9,501 bases of DNA from Alkanindiges sp. GTDB taxonomy: Bacteria; Pseudomonadota; Gammaproteobacteria; Pseudomonadales; Moraxellaceae. Positions 1-6,629 of the stretch are shown here, piece by piece (position 1 is the first letter of the stretch; the number at the start of each line of letters is the position of its first letter). The stretch is taken from NCBI GenBank assembly GCA_030152125.1, contig JASLIR010000269.1, forward strand, positions 1 to 9,501. The letters are read 5' to 3'. The translations under genes were made by a program, and so were the position numbers. The notes below the pieces were generated by a model, which saw only the letters and a program-made list of their open reading frames with translations, ran no database searches and was not told where the DNA came from.

Positions 1-2288
1 CTTATTACTTCACTCCATTCATTTATTAACTCTACAATATGATTAGAAGTTGTTTCACTTACTTCTTTTTTGGATTCGTATATAAATCGAATCAGTGACT
101 CCCAACCTTTACCATAAGGCGTTAAAAATAAATTTTGCAATATCCCGGATTTTTGATCTATTTTAAGTGAGTCTGTAAAGCGAGAGTCTGGCCTTTGGCA
201 AGTTATTCTTAAAATAAAACAAAAGCGAATTAATAAAGTACAATTATTCTTAAGAAGTGTATGTTTTAATTTTTCTAAAAAAATATCAGGAGTATCATGC
301 TGTAAAATTGCGGCAATAGTTTCATCTTGCCAAAAACTCTCAATATCATGAGCATTCAATATGTTTTCAACAAGCTCATAAGTAGATGCATAAAATTTCA
401 GACGACGGTATAACCACAATCTAAACGCTCTACTTATTGCTGGCTCATTTCCGATAGCTAATAATAAGCTACTCAAGTTATACACGTTATGTTGATATTG
501 ATCTTCAATAAATTCTTCTAATGCCCAATCTTCCAAGACATCATGAGGTAAGCTAATAGTTGAATTTGTTTGATCACGATAAATTAAGTTATCTTCTTCA
601 AGCTTAGATAGGACTTCAGGATCGAATTCATCTACTGAAATACCAAATGCCATTTTTTTTGCTCGTTTTGTAGCAATTTCAATAAATGTCTTTCTGCGTT
701 TTACTGGCATCCCTGACTTTCGATCTTGTTCTTTAGCAATCACTGAAGACCAAACAATATTTCTAAAATCGAGCTCTGTATCGCCTGTCTGGAATTGTGC
801 TCCATTACTGATTGCTCTAACAGCTATCTCAATAAAGAATGGTATCCGAAGAATATCTCCTAATGCGTCATTTGATATTAATGTTTTAAGCTCCGGAAAA
901 TGTTCATAAACTTGTTGTACTTGTTCTTCAGAAAACCCTTCGATGTTGACACTACTAAATTTGATTTCATTCGGTTGGAGAAAGTTAAAGGAAAGCTGTT
1001 GAAATGCATAATCACGTCCTGTCGCAATGATAGTCCACCCAGTCTGTTGTCGTATAAACTGAAGTAAATCAATAAATGCATCTTGATGATCAAGCTCTAA
1101 AACTTTTTCAATGGACTCAATGACTAGAATTTTCTTAGGAAGTAGAGAAAAGTATCCTTCTATTTGACCTAAGGTTGAGTTCATACCGATAGATGAGAAA
1201 ACGTCATTTAGGTGACTTCGATCTAAATCTTCAGCTCGTAAATAAAAAACAGGGACATCTTTTCCTTTACTTGAAATAAAATCTTTTACTATACCTGATT
1301 TACCAGCACCTCTAGTACCTGTTACAAACACAAAATCACTTTCATCAGAAGCTTCTGAAATTTTGGCTAAATCTTCACTTCTACTAACATGGAGTCCTTG
1401 AATTGTGTTTGAAATACCAAGATAAATGTATTGCCCACGCTCTTGGAATTTCAGAAAGTCAGCTTCAAAATTAACTTTTCTCTTAACCTGAAATAATTCT
1501 CTAACCTCCTCAGGAGCATTTTCAAGCGTTAAGATTCCTGCATTTTGGTTGAAGTTTTGAACACACGTAATAACTTTAGATAATACCAGCGAAGGCGACT
1601 CATCAGAATAACATTGAATTAGTGAACACAATAAATTAGCTACTACGGAGTGTTTAGCATCTAAGTCAAAGGATACAATATAGAAAATTCGAAGAAACTC
1701 CCATAACTCATCATCTGTTATTGCTTTACCTTCGTTAGCATGCTCTAACTGCATCCTTAAAATCTTTAACTTGTTTAGTTTTGCTTCACTTGTAAATCCT
1801 TTGGTTTTTGATTTTTTTATAAAGTCTAATGAGCTTGATGAATACTTAGCCCATTCTAAGACGGGAAGAGTGTTAGCTATGTCTAACTTAGGAATTGGAC
1901 CTGTTATTAATGCAAGAGAGTCATTCTGCTTATTAAAGGAATCACTATTGAAATCCTTCCATGCACTATTTATAACATCGCTAAATGTTGAAGTATTATC
2001 CTCACTTCCAGTAGATGCTCCTATTGTTATTTCATGCTTAATTTGAGCATATAGTTTACTTACTTTGCCGTTTTTATCTGAAGCAATTAAAACAAAATCA
2101 TCTGTATTAGAGCCTTCATATTTATTTTGAAATTTTAGTTCTTTAGCTCTCATATTGTTAGATAGACAGGGAACACAAGATTGAGTCAGTAATGCAATTG
2201 CAAAAGATGCCTGAATTCTGGTTTCAAAATTAACACCTCCTCCCCCTGTAGAGAATGGGTTACTTTGTTTTTTTAACTCTAGATTCAT
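1..2288 (-). CDS. Nuclease-STAND NTPase, putative anti-phage defence protein (partial, C-terminus outside window)
   Basis: The frame is open from ATG at 2288 to the left edge, giving at least 762 residues. Seen: residues 1-20 are Gly-rich (STGGGG), followed by FETRIQ (21-26). D63/D64 and Q82-I-K84 form a D...QxK signature as in Mrr/Cap4-type PD-(D/E)xK nucleases. A Walker A motif, GTRGAGKS, lies at 324-331. A hydrophobic strand ending in E391 (ILVIES) is a Walker B-like motif, and ATGRDY (422-427) fits a sensor strand. H582-D583...D587-W588 lies in a winged-helix-like segment. Known: nuclease plus STAND/NACHT NTPase fusions act in phage defence, sensing a phage product and then cutting DNA. 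Inferred: this gene does the same. An in-frame stop upstream at 2310-2312 with no other ATG between fixes the start. DNA is AT-rich, unlike the genes to its right, which suggests transfer. The exact subfamily and any partner gene to the left are unknown. Confidence 0.8.
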   Translation of the reverse strand, partial: MNLELKKQSNPFSTGGGGVNFETRIQASFAIALLTQSCVPCLSNNMRAKELKFQNKYEGSNTDDFVLIASDKNGKVSKLYAQIKHEITIGASTGSEDNTSTFSDVINSAWKDFNSDSFNKQNDSLALITGPIPKLDIANTLPVLEWAKYSSSSLDFIKKSKTKGFTSEAKLNKLKILRMQLEHANEGKAITDDELWEFLRIFYIVSFDLDAKHSVVANLLCSLIQCYSDESPSLVLSKVITCVQNFNQNAGILTLENAPEEVRELFQVKRKVNFEADFLKFQERGQYIYLGISNTIQGLHVSRSEDLAKISEASDESDFVFVTGTRGAGKSGIVKDFISSKGKDVPVFYLRAEDLDRSHLNDVFSSIGMNSTLGQIEGYFSLLPKKILVIESIEKVLELDHQDAFIDLLQFIRQQTGWTIIATGRDYAFQQLSFNFLQPNEIKFSSVNIEGFSEEQVQQVYEHFPELKTLISNDALGDILRIPFFIEIAVRAISNGAQFQTGDTELDFRNIVWSSVIAKEQDRKSGMPVKRRKTFIEIATKRAKKMAFGISVDEFDPEVLSKLEEDNLIYRDQTNSTISLPHDVLEDWALEEFIEDQYQHNVYNLSSLLLAIGNEPAISRAFRLWLYRRLKFYASTYELVENILNAHDIESFWQDETIAAILQHDTPDIFLEKLKHTLLKNNCTLLIRFCFILRITCQRPDSRFTDSLKIDQKSGILQNLFLTPYGKGWESLIRFIYESKKEVSETTSNHIVELINEWSEVI

Positions 2289-2318
2289 TTTATCTTTTCT
2301 CTCAATATGCTAACGCTC

Positions 2319-2338
2319 TAAAGGATTTTGATCCTTTA
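2319..2338 (-). promoter_or_regulatory. Perfect leader hairpin upstream of the NTPase gene
   Basis: TAAAGGAT (2319-2326) and ATCCTTTA (2331-2338) form a perfect 8-bp stem with a four-base loop. It lies between the predicted -10 box and the start codon, so it would be transcribed in the mRNA leader about 30 bases before the ATG. It could be an operator for a repressor or an RNA structure limiting translation. There is no T-run after it in the gene's direction, so a terminator is unlikely. Confidence 0.5.
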
Positions 2339-2350
2339 AACTTCATACAT

Positions 2351-2380
2351 ATTATAGAAAAATCGGTTAAATGTGATCAA
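2351..2380 (-). promoter_or_regulatory. Predicted sigma70-type promoter of the NTPase gene
   Basis: On the minus strand a perfect -10 box TATAAT (2356-2351) is preceded by TTGATC (2380-2375) with an 18-bp spacer. It would give a leader of roughly 55 bases. The -35 box matches consensus only in TTGA, and the surrounding DNA is AT-rich, so chance matches are more likely than usual. Confidence 0.5.
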
Positions 2381-2505
2381 GATATGACATATTTTGACTT
2401 AAAAAATAGGGTGAAAAGTTTTGGGCGCTAATTTTTAAAATACATACAGTTCTATTGAATTTCTTAATACTTAAGTTAGACTCACGTCATTCAAGCAACT
2501 CTAAT

Positions 2506-2532
2506 CCTTGTAATCGATATCGCATTACAAGG
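2506..2532. repeat. Perfect 9-bp inverted repeat around a palindromic centre
   Basis: CCTTGTAAT (2506-2514) is mirrored by ATTACAAGG (2524-2532). The nine bases between them contain the palindrome CGATATCG (2515-2522). Neither strand has a T-run after the arms, so it does not look like a terminator. It may be a protein-binding site, or a recombination or insertion site, since it lies near the composition change. No integrase gene is visible in the window. Confidence 0.55.
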
Positions 2533-2749
2533 GAAATGGCTATTTGAAGATTTCATTTAAAGAATGGAAAGTATCTTTGGGTTAAAAAAGTGACTAAAAA
2601 TTAATATTTTCAATTGCTTATGTTTTATTGTGATAGTGCAGATTTGATAGATGGTGTTTTATGAATAGCATTTCTCAGTGTAGGGGAGCTTAGATAAAAA
2701 TCTTACATTCGTTGCTATTTAGCTAACTAACGTTCTCTAACAATTAAAT

Positions 2750-3208
2750 CTACCACATCTCTATCCTGCCATTAATCCCCACAATACGCGGGGCGTTTTT
2801 ATCGCCCGCAATGCTTATTTTTAGGTCATTATTCTGGCCTGCCTTGTTGCCAAACAGCAACCGGTTTTCAGTGCTTTGTAAGCTGGCAATGGCAGTGCCG
2901 TCTACTATACTTACATTCAGGTTCTTAATCTGGTAACTGTCATTGGCGGCAAAGCGCCAGGTGGCCTTTAACTGTTGCAGGTAGTCTGCCTTGCTTAGGC
3001 TAAAGGTTTGTGGCGGGTCGGCCTGGGTCCATAACACTTTAATCACCACCCGGTTATCCATCATGTTGCTGACCGCTGCCAGGTCGTGCTTTTGCATGGC
3101 CTGATAAAAGTTTTTGATAAAGCGGGTGGCACTGTCCGGGTCAATGTTGTCGGCATGGGCTTGTCCACACAGTGCGGCCATGATCAGGCAAAGCGTTGTT
3201 GTTTTCAT
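2750..3208 (-). CDS. Secreted NTF2/SnoaL-like domain protein
   Basis: A 152-residue protein with a Sec signal peptide: basic start, hydrophobic core, and a likely cut after AHA at residue 19. The mature part begins with an amphipathic helix (SATRFIKNFYQAMQKHDLAAVSNM, about 26-49) and then alternating strands, the pattern of the NTF2/SnoaL fold, a cone-shaped pocket that binds small ligands or has minor enzymatic roles. I see no clear catalytic residues. The gene starts three bases after the stop of the solute-binding-like gene, and its ribosome site (GGAG) overlaps that stop, so the two are co-transcribed and probably translationally coupled. A periplasmic location matches its partner. The fold assignment is from pattern; the ligand and role are unknown. 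Confidence 0.75.
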   Translation of the reverse strand: MKTTTLCLIMAALCGQAHADNIDPDSATRFIKNFYQAMQKHDLAAVSNMMDNRVVIKVLWTQADPPQTFSLSKADYLQQLKATWRFAANDSYQIKNLNVSIVDGTAIASLQSTENRLLFGNKAGQNNDLKISIAGDKNAPRIVGINGRIEMW

Positions 3209-3211
3209 GGC

Positions 3212-4195
3212 TTACTCCAGGTTGTCACTGCATTCAGGCTGCTGCGCTTCTACATGGCAGCGGGTTTTCTTCATCAGGCTCATCATTTTGGGGTGGTAAA
3301 TGCCTTGCTGTGTCATGCTGATGCGTGCCTGGCGCATCATCTCGCGGTATTGCGGTTCGTTGCCATCGGGTGGCGGGAAGAAAAACAGGATGTCATCCTC
3401 GGCACTGCGAATGGTTTTTAGGGAAGTATCAAACTGGCCGAGGAAGTACTGGCGCGAACGCTGGCCAAAACCTGCCGGGAATTTTTCCGGGCGAATAATC
3501 ATTTGAAAAGTGAGCTGTGCCACCGGCATTTTTAGTACCACACCCTGACTGCCCACGCCTTTATAAAGCTCTAGTGGCAGGTAGGCCACCGCAGGGGCAA
3601 CCGCTACATCTACCTGATTATTATTAAACTTGCCGGAAAAGGTAGCCACATCGCTCATCACCGGTTGCGCACCAATGCGGTTGGCCATCACCTGTTGGGC
3701 TTTGTCGTAGTCCAGCACGGCTATGCGCTTGCCAGCCATTTTTGCCACACTGTTAATATGGCGATCCCGCAAAAAGATATAGGCCGCGCCCAGTGGCAGC
3801 AGTCCGGCTATTTCGTAGTTGCCGCTGGTCATCAGCTTACCTGCTTCCGGGCGTGCCAGCGTGCTGATTAACAGCTTTAATTGCGGGTAGCCGGGCAGGC
3901 CACCAATGGAATCAATACTGCCGGTGAACTGATTAAACTGGCGCGCCCGTACCCCAGTGAGCAGGGCGGCATCGCATTGGCCTACTTTTAGGTCTTCGGC
4001 GGCTACCCGTTCCGAGGTGTAGGGGCGTACCGTGATATCGGCACCCCAGGCTTTGGCCTGAGTGGCATACTCACGCATGGCCGTTGCCAGCGGGCCTTGT
4101 CCGCCCACCATGTCGAACACGCAAAAGGTTTGTGCTTGTGCACCGCTGCATAGCAGCAGGCCCGTTAACGTGGCGATGCCAGTCCTGATGTTCAT
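3212..4195 (-). CDS. Periplasmic solute-binding-like protein (DUF6091-like)
   Basis: A secreted protein of 327 residues. The signal peptide (TGIATLTGLLLCSGAQA) is likely cut before QTFCVFD. The layout resembles periplasmic ligand-binding proteins: a first strand, VGQCDAALLTG in the first lobe, GKRIAVLDYDKAQQVM after the hinge, and NNQVDVAVAPAVAY near the end. It resembles a family of putative solute-binding proteins often labelled DUF6091; this is from memory. Four cysteines in the mature chain (25, 74, 313, 322) could form two disulphides. I prefer the ATG at 4195, nine bases after AAGGA (4209-4205), over the ATG at 4201, which is only three bases away. It is first in an operon with the NTF2-like gene, behind a copy of the PadR-type operator. 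No permease gene is adjacent, so the transported or sensed ligand is unknown. Confidence 0.8.
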   Translation of the reverse strand: MNIRTGIATLTGLLLCSGAQAQTFCVFDMVGGQGPLATAMREYATQAKAWGADITVRPYTSERVAAEDLKVGQCDAALLTGVRARQFNQFTGSIDSIGGLPGYPQLKLLISTLARPEAGKLMTSGNYEIAGLLPLGAAYIFLRDRHINSVAKMAGKRIAVLDYDKAQQVMANRIGAQPVMSDVATFSGKFNNNQVDVAVAPAVAYLPLELYKGVGSQGVVLKMPVAQLTFQMIIRPEKFPAGFGQRSRQYFLGQFDTSLKTIRSAEDDILFFFPPPDGNEPQYREMMRQARISMTQQGIYHPKMMSLMKKTRCHVEAQQPECSDNLE

Positions 4196-4229
4196 GCGCA
4201 TGCATCCTTTCTGCTACTGGATAGCTATC

Positions 4230-4258
4230 AGGGTAGCAAAGGCAATTTATTTATTCAA
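4230..4258 (-). promoter_or_regulatory. Promoter of the solute-binding/NTF2 operon
   Basis: On the minus strand TTGAAT (4258-4253) and TACCCT (4235-4230) are separated by 17 bp. The same boxes with the same spacing lie before the oxygenase operon at 5368-5396. The -35 box is part of the right half of the palindromic operator, so a bound regulator would block RNA polymerase. Confidence 0.65.
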
Positions 4259-4269
4259 CATGTTGAATA
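4252..4269. promoter_or_regulatory. Palindromic operator, copy 1 (predicted PadR site)
   Basis: TATTCAACATGTTGAATA is a perfect 18-bp palindrome. The identical 18 bases recur at 5357-5374 next to the padR-like gene. Copy conservation, symmetry, overlap with the -35 box and closeness to a PadR-family gene together support an operator. Canonical PadR sites are ATGT-N8-ACAT; this one differs, so binding by the neighbouring regulator is an inference. Confidence 0.75.
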
Positions 4270-4404
4270 TTAAATTTGATGAGTTATTTTGTGCATGCAT
4301 GTGATCCAGCGCTGTAGTCACCTTGTATGGGTAACACCATGGGCTATGACTAAAGCAGCACAAGATCCCATCTGTTGTGTTTTACAATGAGCCTTAAAGT
4401 ACTG

Positions 4405-4421
4405 TTAATACTTGGTATTAA
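4405..4421. repeat. Hairpin 1 of the cluster (7-bp stem, triloop)
   Basis: TTAATAC (4405-4411) pairs with GTATTAA (4415-4421) around a TTG loop. Alone it could be chance in AT-rich DNA. It is listed because three stronger hairpins with the same loop size follow at once. Confidence 0.45.
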
Positions 4422-4430
4422 ATGGTTCTG

Positions 4431-4465
4431 GCAATTTCTTGTTGCCGTAGGCAACAAGAAATTGC
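4431..4465. repeat. Hairpin 2 of the cluster (perfect 16-bp stem, triloop)
   Basis: The arms at 4431-4446 and 4450-4465 are perfect reverse complements, starting GCAATTTC and ending GAAATTGC, with a three-base loop GTA. A perfect 16-bp arm cannot reasonably be chance. No T-run follows on either strand, so a simple terminator is unlikely. It may be part of a dispersed repeat, or an RNA-stabilising or processing structure after the PadR-like gene. Confidence 0.8.
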
Positions 4466-4468
4466 AGC

Positions 4469-4496
4469 GGGGGTTTGGGCGAAGCCCCCAACCCCC
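4469..4496. repeat. Hairpin 3 of the cluster (GC-rich, GAA loop)
   Basis: GGGGGTT (4469-4475) pairs with AACCCCC (4490-4496), and GGGC (4477-4480) with GCCC (4484-4487), around a GAA loop; a T opposite CC forms a small internal loop. G-rich on one strand and C-rich on the other, it resembles bacterial REP-type palindromes. Confidence 0.65.
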
Positions 4497-4499
4497 CTT

Positions 4500-4526
4500 C
4501 GCCGAGCCGCCGAAGGCGGCGAGGCG
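4500..4526. repeat. Hairpin 4 of the cluster (GC-rich, GAA loop)
   Basis: GCCGCC (4506-4511) pairs with GGCGGC (4515-4520) around a GAA loop. An outer CGCC (4500-4503) pairs with GGCG (4523-4526) across a GA/GA tandem mismatch. The GAA loop matches hairpin 3, which suggests the two belong to one repeat unit. Confidence 0.65.
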
Positions 4527-4698
4527 AGAAAATATCAGCATGGTTTGGTGTGCGTTGTGGGTTTATGGGGCGTGCAAATTTTTAAACAGGATAATTGTTT
4601 GGAAAGCGGCTAAAACCTGTATATGGCTTTGTGATTTAAAATAATATTGCTGGATGCACGGAAGTGTTGCCGGTGCGGTAGTTCGCCCATAGCAGGCG

Positions 4699-5304
4699 CT
4701 ACTCGGGATTATTCTGTTGTATGACCTGGGTAAATATCTGGATATCCTCAAAGGTGATTTCACGCCATTTCTGTTTTTGTAAAAAAACTTCTACATCCTG
4801 TGCCCATTCCAGCCAGCGTTCCATCTGGCCAATACCGTGTTTCAGGGTCAGGTAAATGCCTTCAAATTTTTCCAGTACCGACGGTGGCAGTGACTGAAAC
4901 ACCGCCTGCATACGGTATACATCGGCCAGTGTGTCGCGGTAGGCCTGCCGGTGTTGTTCAAACTCCTGCATAAATACATCGCGGTCCAGCAGGTGAATGG
5001 AGGCCAGCTTAACCAGAAAGGCACTGTTGATATGCGGTAGCTTAAGCGGGGTAGCCAGCCATTCCAGCATGGCACTATGCCCGGCACTGTTCAGCCAGTA
5101 CACCTTGCGCGGTGGGCGCGGGGCATTTCCCACAATTTCACAGTCAATCAGGCCATCGGCATGCAGCTTGGCAAGGTCACGGTAAATCTGCTGGAAACTG
5201 GCATTCCACAAATAGCCATAGGTGTGCTGAAAGCCCTTCACAATATCGTAGCCACTGGCAGCACCTGTACTCAGGTAAACAAGCAGAACATGGCGCAGTG
5301 ACAT
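4699..5304 (-). CDS. PadR-family transcriptional regulator
   Basis: A 201-residue protein. The N-terminal winged helix-turn-helix is typical of PadR: SGYDIVKGF (18-25), then YGYLWNASFQQIYRDLAKLHADGLI (29-53), where the recognition helix lies, and a wing with PRPPRKVYWLN (62-72). Residues from about 90 to 180 form a long helical dimerisation region, as in PadR members with the Vir_act_alpha_C domain. PadR proteins are dimeric repressors, often of detoxification or efflux genes, released by small aromatic or lipophilic ligands. The frame opens at 5343, but I start at 5304, seven bases after a strong GAGGAG site (5317-5312); residues before it (MNATMNNRLRSTP) do not belong to the fold. The gene is divergent from the oxygenase operon across a palindromic operator, so self-regulation and control of both neighbouring operons are inferred. 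Confidence 0.9.
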   Translation of the reverse strand: MSLRHVLLVYLSTGAASGYDIVKGFQHTYGYLWNASFQQIYRDLAKLHADGLIDCEIVGNAPRPPRKVYWLNSAGHSAMLEWLATPLKLPHINSAFLVKLASIHLLDRDVFMQEFEQHRQAYRDTLADVYRMQAVFQSLPPSVLEKFEGIYLTLKHGIGQMERWLEWAQDVEVFLQKQKWREITFEDIQIFTQVIQQNNPE

Positions 5305-5311
5305 AGGAGTG

Positions 5312-5317
5312 CTCCTC
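5312..5317 (-). promoter_or_regulatory. Ribosome binding site deciding the PadR start
   Basis: GAGGAG on the minus strand lies seven bases before the ATG at 5304. The upstream in-frame ATGs at 5343 and 5331 have no comparable site, so the shorter protein is preferred. Confidence 0.75.
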
Positions 5318-5355
5318 AAACGATTATTCATGGTAGCATTCATTTACCTAATTTA

Positions 5356-5375
5356 ATATTCAACATGTTGAATAT
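5356..5375. promoter_or_regulatory. Palindromic operator, copy 2 (predicted PadR site)
   Basis: ATATTCAACATGTTGAATAT is a perfect 20-bp palindrome in the divergent gap between the PadR-like gene and the oxygenase operon. Its central 18 bases equal the copy at 4252-4269. It overlaps the -35 box of the rightward promoter and lies some 50 bases before the PadR start, a position fit for repression in both directions. Confidence 0.8.
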
Positions 5376-5396
5376 ATAAAATGCATTTGCTACCCT
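5368..5396 (+). promoter_or_regulatory. Promoter of the oxygenase/GST operon
   Basis: TTGAAT (5368-5373) and TACCCT (5391-5396) are 17 bp apart. From the operator to the end of the -10 box, 37 of 40 bases match the module at 4269-4230 on the other strand, and similarity stops just after the -10 box. The leader to the ATG at 5443 is about 40 bases. Confidence 0.7.
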
Positions 5397-5442
5397 AGGC
5401 GTGAATCAATCAACCGAATAAATAAACCTGAGTGGTGATGTC

Positions 5443-6612
5443 ATGGATGCACTGGCCGATTCATTAGCTGCAGATTCATTGTTAGAAGGTCTGGCTGCCT
5501 ATTCCCCTTATTTGTCTACCACGCCTTTGGCGGGTTTGTCGCGCAAGGTATGGCTGTATGCCATGCCGCTGGCACCGTGGCTGCATATGGGGGATGAGCT
5601 GGCGGAAAATGTGGTGACCGAGTTACGCCTGCGCAAGTTGCCATTCAGTGCGCCAGTGCCAGCCATACGGCAACTGGCAGGCGAGGGCAATACGGCATGT
5701 CAGGCTTTTCTTAATGATGTGGAAACAGTGCCGGACTGGGTGGACTTTGAATTGATGGGTAAAGGCGGTGCCATGGCGTACCGGCATTTTCCGCAACTGA
5801 TTATTGCACTGGTGCATGGCGGGCTGATGACCTCCTTTGCCAATGCGGATTCGGCACGGATTTTAGGTGGCACCAACCGGCTGGAGCAGAATGTGGTGCG
5901 GCGGCTGTTTGAATCTTCCACGCTGTTTTTTGGTGTGCTGGATACCGAAAGCTTAAAACCGGGTGGCAAGGAATGGGAAATATGCCTGCGCGTGCGTCTG
6001 ATGCATGCCATGGTACGTATGCGCCTGCTGGCCTCCGAAACTTGGGCTCCGACCTATGGCAAGCCGATTAACCAGTTGCATACCGCCGCCGGGCCATTGT
6101 TTTTTGGCAGTATGGTGCTGGATAGCATGCGTTCGCTGGGGGCCAGCATCCGCCCGGAGGAGCACGAAGGCTACTACCTGATATGGCGTTATGTTACCCG
6201 TCTGCTGGGTGTGCCACTGGGCTTGTTGGGTGAAACCGTGGAGGAGCAGCAAGCCATAGACCAGCGCATTTTGCCATTGTGTTTTGCCCCGGATAATACC
6301 TCGCGCCGCCTGACACAAGCCTTGCTGGATGGTCTGCAAAAATTGCCCGATGCAGAATGGTTGCCGCGTACTGCGCACGAAGTGCTGATGCGCCGCATGC
6401 TGGGTGATGACAAAGCAGACGGCATGGGTATTGCCCGCCACCCGGTTGCCGCCCAGTGTGCAGGTGTGTTTGCACAGGGTTTGCGGTTGTATAGCTGGGT
6501 AGTACGTATTCCGGGTGTAGGGCAGCGTGCCGGGTTGTTTGGCCAGCGCTACCTGAAAAAATTGCTGGAGCGTGGACTGGCCGGAGTGGCAGCGGATTTT
6601 CAGCCGCATTAG
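5443..6612 (+). CDS. MpaB/Lcp-like (DUF2236) haem oxygenase family protein
   Basis: A 389-residue protein matching the all-helical MpaB/latex-clearing-protein family (PF09995, formerly DUF2236). Seen: a central RLFESSTLF (154-162), resembling the conserved Arg/Thr helix of Lcp, and RLMHAMVR (185-192), the family signature in which His188 would be the proximal ligand of haem b. Known members cleave unsaturated carbon chains: Lcp cuts polyisoprene, and fungal MpaB cuts a farnesyl side chain. There is no signal peptide, so unlike secreted Lcp it should be cytoplasmic. A conserved oxygenase role is likely; the substrate is unknown, perhaps a lipophilic or isoprenoid compound. It is first in an operon with a GST-like gene and stands behind the PadR-type operator. 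The start at 5443 has a weak ribosome site (GGTGAT) close before it, so start confidence is moderate. Confidence 0.85.
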   Translation: MDALADSLAADSLLEGLAAYSPYLSTTPLAGLSRKVWLYAMPLAPWLHMGDELAENVVTELRLRKLPFSAPVPAIRQLAGEGNTACQAFLNDVETVPDWVDFELMGKGGAMAYRHFPQLIIALVHGGLMTSFANADSARILGGTNRLEQNVVRRLFESSTLFFGVLDTESLKPGGKEWEICLRVRLMHAMVRMRLLASETWAPTYGKPINQLHTAAGPLFFGSMVLDSMRSLGASIRPEEHEGYYLIWRYVTRLLGVPLGLLGETVEEQQAIDQRILPLCFAPDNTSRRLTQALLDGLQKLPDAEWLPRTAHEVLMRRMLGDDKADGMGIARHPVAAQCAGVFAQGLRLYSWVVRIPGVGQRAGLFGQRYLKKLLERGLAGVAADFQPH

Positions 6613-6629
6613 CATGGCAGGGGTATCGT

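Larger units (their letters stand above)
2289..2749. other. AT-rich intergenic region at the composition boundary
   Basis: About 460 bases lie between the start of the NTPase gene and the end of the NTF2-like gene. They hold the promoter and leader hairpin described separately, and an inverted repeat at 2506-2532. I see no convincing reading frame, tRNA or rRNA, and no clear rho-independent terminator for the NTF2-like gene that ends at 2750. The base composition changes from AT-rich to balanced close to the right end of this stretch, so an island end or attachment site could lie here. Confidence 0.6.
4202..4698. other. Intergenic region with an operator and a hairpin cluster
   Basis: About 500 bases lie between the end of the PadR-like gene and the start of the solute-binding-like gene. 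The left 70 bases hold the operator-promoter module. Bases 4405-4526 hold four consecutive hairpins, listed separately. Bases 4270-4404 and 4527-4698 show no gene, no T-run terminator and no tRNA-like structure. A weak inverted repeat (TAGTCA near 4315, TGACTA near 4346) is also present. Open frames here are short and driven by the repeats, so I do not call them genes. Confidence 0.6.

Noticed and set aside
878..1093. Short minus-strand frame of 71 codons
   Set aside because: It lies inside the long NTPase frame in another phase and has no ribosome site or domain; a shadow frame.
1771..2046. Plus-strand frame of 91 codons opposite the NTPase gene
   Set aside because: The opposite strand carries a continuous frame with recognisable nuclease and NTPase motifs; this frame has no ribosome site or motif of its own.
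2231..2244. Perfect Shine-Dalgarno-like sequence (GGAGGAGGTG) inside the NTPase gene on the minus strand
   Set aside because: It is explained by the Gly codons of the STGGGG motif, and no in-frame ATG or GTG follows at a fitting distance.
4350..4644. Overlapping short frames on both strands over the hairpin cluster
   Set aside because: They translate palindromic repeat DNA, have no ribosome sites, and no phase is favoured.
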